Assembly: GCA_020631735.1 (NCBI GenBank)
Contig: CM036225.1
Span: forward strand, 67,444,662 to 67,508,661
Origin: Saccharum officinarum
Taxonomy: Eukaryota > Streptophyta > Magnoliopsida > Poales > Poaceae
DNA length: 64,000 nt
Reading direction: 5' to 3'
This document shows, piece after piece, positions 56,872-64,000 of the stretch; the stretch's first letter is position 1; each line of letters opens with the position of its first letter. The notes below the pieces were generated by a model. That model ran no database searches. It saw nothing but the letters and a program-made list of their open reading frames with translations, and was not told where the DNA came from. The position numbers were made by a program, and so were the translations under genes.

Positions 56872-58539
56872 CACTACTAGCTTAGCTAGCCAGAGCACAA
56901 ATACTAGTAAAGAGTAGAATCCCCAGCAAGCTACCTTCTAGCTTTTTACAGAAGAAAAGATGCATGCACAGCTGCAGGAAGAAAATTCTGTGGGCGATGG
57001 GTGCACAGTCCCATCCGTGCGCCCCTAGCTTGGATGGCTGCCATGTGGTGCACTGAGAAAATCAAACGGCTGGGAGAGGAGGCTCCTGTGTTGAATCTAA
57101 ACACAGCTGGTGCCTTAAACCACGGAGGTAGTTGCTGTGACAAGGTAGTGAACGTGACATTTGCATCAAGGGGGCGCACGGACAGCCTGTGCCTTAGACG
57201 ACTTGCATTGCATCCAAAGGTTTTCCTGCATGCAATGTCAGTTCTTCGGAGACAGGAACACTAAAATATATATAAATATGGCACTAAAATGATAACTTGC
57301 AGAGAGGAACTAATTAAAAGATATATAAATGGAGCAGCGATAATAGACGACGACGACTTGCATTTAAGTTCTTCGGCGGAGCTGACTAGCTCCCTGCCAT
57401 CACCAAAGCTAATGACGACTCGTGATCCGTAAGCTACGTATGAACATTTTTTTAGCCCGTTCGCTTCGCTAAAAAGCCATAGCTGAAAGTACTGTTTTCT
57501 AATTTATTGTGAAAGAAAAATAATGTTACGGCTAAAAAACTAAGCTAAAAATACGGATTATAAGACAATGTCTTTCTGTTCCCTCTTCTTTATTTTTTTT
57601 TCCTCACATACGTAGTTGGCTAGTTGTAGCGCAAGTTAGTTCCAATTCCAACCTACTAGGACACTCTACCACCAATTAATCGATTGGATTGGCTGATGTG
57701 ACACTGCTAAGACTCAACTTGCTAGCAGCTTATTTGCTGGTAAATGAACCAAGGATTGCACTTTTGAACGTATATTGCATTGGTAGTGCATCTTGCTTAT
57801 AATCAGTCCTTGCTCATTGTTCCACGCATGTTTATAGATGTATATACTAGACTCATGTATACATATAAAGTATGGAGGTCTATCTATATGATGCACAGGC
57901 TCCAAGGTCAAGGCCAGCCAAAACATATATACGACTCGTTGAAATAATGCATGCATGTTGACGATCCAGATTCATATAATGCAATGCAATGAATCCTTGC
58001 TGCATGGCCATATATGCATGACATGGATAATTTAGTACTCTCTCATTTTCAAATTATATGTCACTTTAGATGTTTTCTAAACTAAATTTTCTAAGTTCGA
58101 CTAAATTTATTTAAAAAATACACCAACATAGTTTCATCAAATTCTCCGTAAAATAACTAGATAGTGAATTTAATTTATTTCATCTATCCTAAGTGCAATC
58201 TATATGTTGAGAATTCAACTCTCCGTTCTCGTAATGTACCACTTGTTGTGCTATTTTTTTAGTGAAATACGTGATTCACTCATGGCCTTTCCTCGACTGC
58301 ATGATTGCAGTGTGATACCTGGATGTGTAGGCGCGTCCTCACAATTAATTGCACGTCCTGCATAACCGGGGTTCACAGACTTTCGTTAACCCTGCAGAAG
58401 AGAACCTTCTACCTTTATTTCCACGTCCTGCTCGAGGGAGGCTTGCCCAGGGGCTAGGTGGGTCAAGTTTTTTTAGCCGCAATAGCATCCATGTAGTGAT
58501 ACTCCTCTTGAAATGTGGCTGCAGACACGTCCTCACCGT

Positions 58540-59080
58540 TAGGGATGAAAACGGACGGAAGCGGACGGAAAAATCCTATTTTTACTTCAGTTTCTATATT
58601 TTTTGCGAAAACGGGAGCGGGTTCGGAAAATGCGGGTTTGAAAACGGAATCAAAATATGCGGACATACGAAAACGGACAAATATGGATGGAGAGACAGAA
58701 AATTAAATTAAGATTACATAATCTAATATTCTCAAAGTATACATATATAAAGTCATGTAATAATATATATAAAGTTTAATATTCATTTACATGCTATGTA
58801 CGTGAACATAACATGCATATTTGGTGATTCATATTTATATTAACATAACATAAGGACATGTAATTGTTGAACATGTTGAGTATAGATTGAAAACGGGGTA
58901 AAAATGGGATAAATACGGGTCTATTCCGTATTAAAACGGGATTATTCGGAAACGAACGGAAAATACCATTTTCTACTTCCGCAAATACGAAAACATGATC
59001 TCGCAAATACGGAAACAGATGAAAAATGTAGAAAACGGAATGGGACGGTACGGGAAAAATTCCGTCCGTTTTCGTCCCTA
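58540..59080. mobile_element. Ds-like element, copy 2
   Basis: Same ends and CTCACCGT duplication (58532-58539, 59081-59088) as 41302-41841, with substitutions such as TTCAG for TTCCG (58587 region) and GCGAAAACGGG for GCAAAAACGGG. These are SNPs, not homopolymer errors. Confidence 0.9.
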
Positions 59081-59787
59081 CTCACCGTTAGTTGCAAGTC
59101 CTGCGTAACTGGGATTCATAGCCTTTCGTCAACCCGTGGAAGAGAACCTTCTATCTTTTATTTCTCTCGGTAGCTCGAGGAGGCTTGTCCACGGGCGTGT
59201 ATGTATTTCGATCAGGGCTGTATTCTATGGTTACGATTCTACTAGATAGGTTTTTTGATTCCGTTAGGTGGGTCATGTTCTTTTTTTAGCAGTATACATA
59301 GTACTTGGATCGTAATCAAGTAAACTAGTAGGAAATGCAACAACATGTATTTTAAGCGATACTCCTCCATTTGAAATTAGTATTGGTATTCTGTATCTTT
59401 TTTTTTCTTTATAAATGTATAAATGCCTGGTCTCCAACTTTTGGCGGCTTTATTTAGAGATGTGGAAACAGACGGCCTGCCTAGAACGTGGTGGCGGGCG
59501 GAACCAAATGGCCTAACGTAGTTGTGGCCCAGGAACAGCGTGAGCGGCCCTTCTCCTACTAGATGGGCTCCATTTCTTTTGCCAGCACATCAGCAGGCTC
59601 AAGCAGTAAACCTATACACATTGCAAGCCCATGGCGAAACAGCTTGCTACTATATATGTATACTCTCTCCATCCAAAAAAAAAACAACTATCATTATAAA
59701 ATTTGTGCCGACGATTAAACTTTCTTAAATTTAACTAAATTTATAGAAAATATTAGTAACGTTTTGGATATTCAAATAAGTTCATTA

Positions 59788-60282
59788 TAAAAACAATATG
59801 CATGCATGTGATGAGTTTCATCAAGACTTACAAGAGATGCACTACTTGAGCGTATGCGTTCGCTTAAGCTACTGCTGCAGCTGCTTGCTAGCATAGTAAT
59901 ATGTGAGATTCAGCTGCAGGCGCCGCCGCAGCAGTCGCTTAAAATGGCCATTGCTCAGGGCTACTAGTAGCTCAAGTACTTGCCGTGTTTAGATCGGCTG
60001 ATTTGGGAGGGACTGATTTTGCATAGTGCAAGATTTTACACTGTAGCATTTCGTTTATATTTATAAATTTTTGTCCAAACATTGATTAATTAGGCTCAAA
60101 ATGTTCGTCTCGTAAAGTATAATAAAACTGTGCAATTAGTTTTTTATTTCATCTATATTTAGTACTCCATACATGTGCCGGCATTTTGATGTGACGGGGA
60201 ATCTTCTTTTTTGCATAGTAAAATTTGGGGTGAAATTTGGTATCTAAACATGAGTCGTGTGTATCGCCTCTCCTTAGAGCAG
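59788..60282 (-). promoter_or_regulatory. Relic D (copy 2): DUF707-type leader split by a MITE
   Basis: Matches the DUF707 5'UTR intron border and leader as in copy 1, but with a 270-bp MITE inserted in CTCAAGTACT|TG..GAGTCGTGTGTATCGCC. The TATA position is lost where the next MITE-like element begins (CTCTCCTTA|GAGCAGG). Confidence 0.6.
59982..60251. mobile_element. MITE present only in copy 2
   Basis: Begins GCCGTGTTTAGATCGGCTG and ends GGTATCTAAACATG, with the family interior in reverse (GATTAATTAGGCTCAAAATGTTCG). Copy 1 reads CTCAAGTACTCGGTGAGTCG at the empty site. Confidence 0.8.
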
Positions 60283-60852
60283 GTATAATAAGTCAGGTTA
60301 GTTTGACTAATAGCCAAGAGTAAAATCTTAGGTGAAAGAGAGAGAAATCAAGAAAGAGAATAGGATGGTAGATGCATGTGTCGACCGGCTGCTCACATCC
60401 TCCAAAGTTCACATGGGGCCTACTTCTCTTAGGGTGTCCCAGTGGTTCCCAAATAGCTAGTTTAGGAGAATTCTATTGGCTGTTAAGGAGAGAGATCAAA
60501 TAGCTAACGACTCTTAAATAGCTAGTCTAGCATGATCTCTCATAAATAACTCTTTAACAGCTCACATAACTCTCCACTGCAATGTTCTTTATTTATTACT
60601 TCTCAACCTCATCTAGCTAGCTATATTTGCAATTTGCCATTGAAGACGCCCTTAACTCTTGCAAACAAACGGCAGGACGTAGCCTTGCGGACGACAAGAG
60701 AGAGAGAGTGTAGAAATGAGTTAGTGGTGGGTCCCATGTGATTAAAAAATATTCTCACAATTTATGAAGAGTCTACCTTGTTGTATGAATTGGCTATAAG
60801 AGTATAAGAGTATGGCTTGGCTAATAGACAAGTTTATTGGGCTTGCTCTTAC
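60283..60852. mobile_element. Larger MITE-like element, copy 2
   Basis: Counterpart of 42911-43496 with many substitutions; ends AGAGCAGGTATAATA and TTGGGCTTGCTCT. Confidence 0.5.
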
Positions 60853-60866
60853 GCTACTAGCTAGTC

Positions 60867-61188
60867 AGGGGGTGTTTAGTTGCTTGGACGAAAATTTTTT
60901 GGGTGTCACATTGGATGCTTCATGGAATGTCGAAAGGGGTGTTCGGATACTAATAAAAAATTAATTACATAACTCGCCTGGAAACTGTGAGACAAATTTA
61001 TTAAGCCTAATTAATCCGTCATTAGTATATGTTACTGTAGCATGACATTGTCAAATCATGGGTTAAAGCTTAAAAAATTTGTCTCGTAAATTTATCGCAA
61101 TATGTGTAATTAGTTATTTTTTCATCTACATTTAATACTCCATATATGTGTCTGAATATCCGATGTGACGGGATGAAAAAATTTTTGG
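60867..61188. mobile_element. MITE (GGGTGTTTAGTTGC family), copy 2
   Basis: Interrupts the promoter phrase CTACTAGCTAGTCAG / AGAGTACAAAT, which is contiguous in relic A as its reverse complement. Confidence 0.7.
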
Positions 61189-61205
61189 AGGAAAGAGTAC
61201 AAATC

Positions 61206-61454
61206 TAGGGCTTGTTTAGTTCCTGAAATATTTTGCGAAATGCTACTATAGCACTTTTCGTTGTTATTTGGTAATTAGTGTCCAATCATGGCTTAATTAG
61301 GCTTCAAAGATTCGTCTCGTCCATTTCGTCTAAACTGTGTAATTAGTTTTATTTTTTATCTATATTTAATGCTTCATACATGTATTTAAAGATTTGATAT
61401 GATGAGAAATCTACTATTTTTTTTTGAAATATTTTGGAACTAAATAAGGCCCTA
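61206..61454. mobile_element. MITE (GGGCTTGTTTAGTTCC), complete
   Basis: Inverted ends GGGCTTGTTTAGTTCC and GGAACTAAATAAGGCCC, with the usual interior. It sits inside the DUF707-promoter phrase CAAATCT|AGTACTA. Copy 1 of the same MITE is cut by the gap. Confidence 0.85.
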
Positions 61455-61520
61455 GTACTACCACGTTAAAAAATAGGTGTCCAACGAAATTTGGTGTGCG
61501 CGCCTCCGAATCCGATCCGA

Positions 61521-61764
61521 GGCAGCGTTTGGTTGCCAAAAATTTTGCAAAAGAACAGTAGATTTCCCGTCACATCGAATCTTTAGACGTATGCATGAAA
61601 TATTAAATATAGATAAAAAAATAAAACTAATTACACAATTTAGACGAAATGGACGAGATAAATCTTTTAAGTCTAATTAGACCATAATTGGATAATATTT
61701 ACTAAATAACAACGAAAACGCTACCGTAGCGTTTTGCCAAAAATTTTGGCATCCAAACGGTGCC
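61521..61764. mobile_element. MITE (GGCAGCGTTTGGTTGCC)
   Basis: Inverted ends GGCAGCGTTTGG and CCAAACGGTGCC with TTGCCAAAAATTTTG next to both, and the interior CCCGTCACATCGAATC. Confidence 0.85.
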
Positions 61765-61938
61765 CGAGTTTCATCCAACCACGGCCAGCCAGAAACCGCG
61801 GGACCCACCTTCTCCTCTGTTCGCCCTGTTCCGAGCGCAGAACAGCCAGCGCCTCCGTCACAAACCGCGGGCCCCACCACCTTCCTCTGTTCTGAGACGC
61901 GCCTTGCCTCGCTTGCTGGGCCCTGATAGTACCAGTCT
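61765..61938. other. Short spacer between MITEs
   Basis: GC-rich, with a short repeat (AACCGCGGGACCCACC / AACCGCGGGCCCCACC). No gene. Confidence 0.4.
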
Positions 61939-62181
61939 GGCCGCGTTCACTTCCCCTCCCAACCCAAAATATTTCCTCTTACACACATCACATCAAATCT
62001 TTCGACGCATGCATGGAACATTAAACGTAGGTAAAAAAGATAACTAATTGCATAGTTTGTCTGTAAATGTCGGCACGAATCTTTTGAGCCTAGTTAGTCC
62101 ATAATTGGATAAATTTTGCCAAATAACAACGAAAGATGCTACAGTAACTTTTCAGCTACTTTTCGCGAAGTGAACACACCC
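61939..62181. mobile_element. MITE (GGCCGCGTTCACTTCCCC)
   Basis: Inverted ends GGCCGCGTTCACTTCC and GCGAAGTGAACACACC; close relative of 62469-62712. Confidence 0.85.
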
Positions 62182-62201
62182 GTCTGGTACGTTTTCGTTT
62201 A

Positions 62202-62468
62202 GGCCCTTGTTTAGTTCCTCCAATTCTCCCCAAATTTTACTATGCAAAAAGAAGATTCTCTGTCACATCAAAATGTCGGCAAATGCATGGAGTACTAAAT
62301 GTTGATGAAATCAAAAACTAATTGCACAATTTTGTTGTACTTTGCGAGATGAACATTTTAAGCCTAGTTAGTCAAAATTTGGATAATTTTTACCAAATAC
62401 AAACGAAATGCTACAGGAATTCTGATACAGTGTTTTTCTCCCCAATTCACCGAACTAAACGAGATCTA
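62202..62468. mobile_element. MITE (GGCCCTTGTTTAGTTCC)
   Basis: Ends GGCCCTTGTTTAGTTCC and CGAACTAAACGAGATCTAGG; it directly abuts the next MITE. Confidence 0.85.
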
Positions 62469-62712
62469 GGCCTTGTTCACTTCCCTCACCCAACCCAAAA
62501 TATTTCCTCTTCCACCTATCACATCAAATCTTTCGACGCATGCATGAAGCATTAAATGTAGGTAAAAAAGATAACTAATTGCATAATTTGTCTGTAAATG
62601 TCGGGACGAATCTTTTGAGCCTAGTTAGTCTATAATTGGACAAATTTTGCCAAATAACAACGACAGATGCTACAGTAACTTTTCAGCTACTTTTCGCGAA
62701 GTGAACAGACCC
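62469..62712. mobile_element. MITE (GGCCTTGTTCACTTCCC)
   Basis: Ends GGCCTTGTTCACTTCCC and GCGAAGTGAACAGACCC. The interior is nearly the same as 61939-62181, suggesting two recent copies of one subfamily. Confidence 0.85.
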
Positions 62713-63317
62713 TTAGTTCAGTGTAGTACCATATTCCAGGCTGGGCCTTCAGCATTATGCCTTCATATTCTAAATTCAATCGATTTCGTCGAATTGGTTC
62801 ACGAAGCGTGTTCTTCCTTTTTGCTTAAATTGTAATGACTCTTTTCATGCATTTTTAGAGATTCTCTCCTACAAGGGGAAGGGAAAGAAGTCACAAAAGC
62901 ATATATTCATGAAGAATATCGTTTATAAAGAGGTTCTAGCTCAATAAAAAAGGTAATTTCTCTCAGCAACACATATTCTAAAACATATGGTCAACAATAC
63001 TCTAGCGACTAGCTTTATATATAAACTAAAAAAAATATGCAGAATGCTACCAAAAGAAAACTACGAGAACGGGAAGGACTACTTGACTGTTGGTGCTTGC
63101 CGGGTCAATACCTTTAGGATGCTGTTAAGAAGATGCAGATCTTAGGTTGTCGGATGATATAATTAGAACATAATAGCTATTATTAGTTCTAGCCTTTAAA
63201 TTTGTAATATCGTTGTTTCGAACATCACGTCCGAAAATAGATTTTTTTTTCTGTAACACGTCTAGCATTATTAGGATATTATAGTTTATCCATGCAACGC
63301 ACGGACATTTTTCTATT
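62713..63317. other. AT-rich DNA without recognisable genes
   Basis: Only a short frame (62647-62835) partly inside the MITE, with no domain. The ATTATTAGGATATTATAGTTTATCCATGCAACGCACGGACATTTTTC phrase (about 63266-63315) is a common transposon-end sequence in grasses. Confidence 0.4.
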
Positions 63318-63780
63318 AAATAAAGAAGAGTAAATGTAGAATCCCGTCAACGTACGTAACGCACAGGAAAAAGATGCATGGAACGATCAAGCTAGCTAGC
63401 TAGAAAGGACGTAGAAATAATAAAAAAAATAACACTATAGTGGAGAGTTATGTGAGCTGTGAGAGAGTTGTTTCTCATCTAGCTAATAGAATTAACCATT
63501 GGGGATGGGCTTAGACGACTTGCTGCATTGCATTCAACTCCGGAGCTGCGGACTCCCTGCATGCATGCATGCCTGTTCATATATATGGCGTCTAAATGAT
63601 AATGGAGCTAGCAGTGTTAGACGACGATGAAGGCGACGACTTGCATTTAAGTTGTTCCGGAGCTGACTTCCTGCATACATCACCAAGCTAATAATCCGTA
63701 TGCACATTTCTTGTCTTTTTTTTTGTTCCCTCTCCTTTATTTTTTTTCCTGCTAACATATATCTAGATAGATGTATATAG
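63318..63780 (-). promoter_or_regulatory. Relic C: further DUF707-type promoter fragment
   Basis: AGAGTAAATGTAGAATCCCG, AAAAAGATGCATGGAACGA, CATATATATGGCGTCTAAATGATAATGGAG and GACGACTTGCATTTAAGTTGTTCCGGAGCTGAC are reverse complements of relic A (about 29640-30030) and resemble block B. It has the orientation of the intact gene and is probably the upstream continuation of relic D, pushed 3 kb away by MITEs. A short transposon piece (about 63420-63510) interrupts it. Confidence 0.6.
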
Positions 63781-64000
63781 CATCCCCGTGCCCCGTATCC
63801 ATCTCCTGTGGCCTTCTTCACCGCGCTCGGTGTCCCCCTCCCCCACCCTCCATCACTGGCCACTGCCCCGCGACCACTGCCCACCGCCGCGACGCGGTAA
63901 GGTCTTGCCGGAGCTCTGCTAGCCCCGGCGAGATCCTACCGCACCCACGGCAGCCTCCTTCCCCATTATCCCCCCTTATGTCACCACCGCCCCGACCCTG
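63781..64000. other. GC-rich window end
   Basis: An abrupt shift to C-rich sequence (CCCCGTGCCCCG, CCACCGCCGCGACGCGG) at the end of promoter homology. It may be the start of another CACTA-like leader or a gene exon; too short to tell. Confidence 0.35.

Larger units (their letters stand above)
44155..61375 (+). repeat. 17.2-kb duplicated block, copy 2 (starts at the gap)
   Basis: Starts in mid-CACTA (ACGACCCTCAATTCATTGC, same as 26889) with no transposon or recombination border, only the N run. Its first ~500 bases lack about 14 bases relative to copy 1, a pattern of low-quality contig ends. Confidence 0.95.

Noticed and set aside
1..64000. tRNA, rRNA or snoRNA genes
   Set aside because: No cloverleaf with A/B box or rRNA-like stretch was noticed; a tRNAscan or Rfam run would be needed to exclude small ones.

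Overview
This is plant nuclear DNA, most likely from an Andropogoneae grass (sorghum, sugarcane, Miscanthus or maize type). The evidence is nested LTR retrotransposons, a CACTA transposon carrying the grass-typical TTTGCCGAGTGCC subterminal repeats, dense GGCCTTGTTTAGTT-type MITEs, an Ac/Ds-like element and GT-AG introns. There are no bacterial operons, CRISPR arrays or convincing RNA genes. Almost everything is transposon; the one host gene is a multi-exon DUF707-family gene that appears twice.

Layout. (1) 1-17980: an old, degenerate Ty3 element of Tat type (LTRs 93-963 and 17068-17980; remnants of an extra 5' ORF, protease, dual RNase H and integrase; no reverse transcriptase). Its frame is split by a very young gag-only Sirevirus-like Ty1/copia element (2868-13400, 5-bp target duplication ATGGT, LTRs nearly identical). 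(2) 17981-19028: low-information flank plus a fragment of a DUF707-type promoter. (3) about 19029-29360: a 10.3-kb CACTA element with decayed TNP2 and TNP1-like genes, a long palindrome near its left end and an internal direct repeat. (4) 29361-30567: the rest of that promoter relic, split by a hAT MITE directly at its TATA box. (5) 30804-37340: LTR sequences in inverted orientation, a minus-strand Sirevirus-like LTR that cuts an F-box gene fragment, and a dead LINE reverse transcriptase. (6) 37630-39634: the DUF707 gene on the minus strand (five coding exons plus a probable 5'UTR intron) with its promoter to about 40740. (7) 40745-44054: MITEs, a Ds-like element and a second promoter relic. 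(8) 44055-44154: a gap of 100 N. (9) 44155-61375: a second copy of 26889-44054. (10) 61376-64000: a MITE cluster, a further promoter-relic fragment and a GC-rich end.

The duplication starts and stops exactly at the N gap. Its single-base losses are concentrated at the two gap-flanking ends. Most of it is otherwise identical, while the last ~3 kb carry allelic SNPs and reciprocal MITE presence/absence. I read it as two unmerged contig ends or haplotypes of one locus rather than a biological tandem duplication. The 1-nt deletion that breaks DUF707 copy 1 (near 37990) is then probably a sequence error, and the 389-aa product of copy 2 is the better model.

The most interesting biology is the repeated relics of the DUF707 promoter/5'UTR around the intact gene, two of them taken apart by DNA transposons, and the ~0.85-kb foldback inside the CACTA element, which could produce double-stranded RNA.
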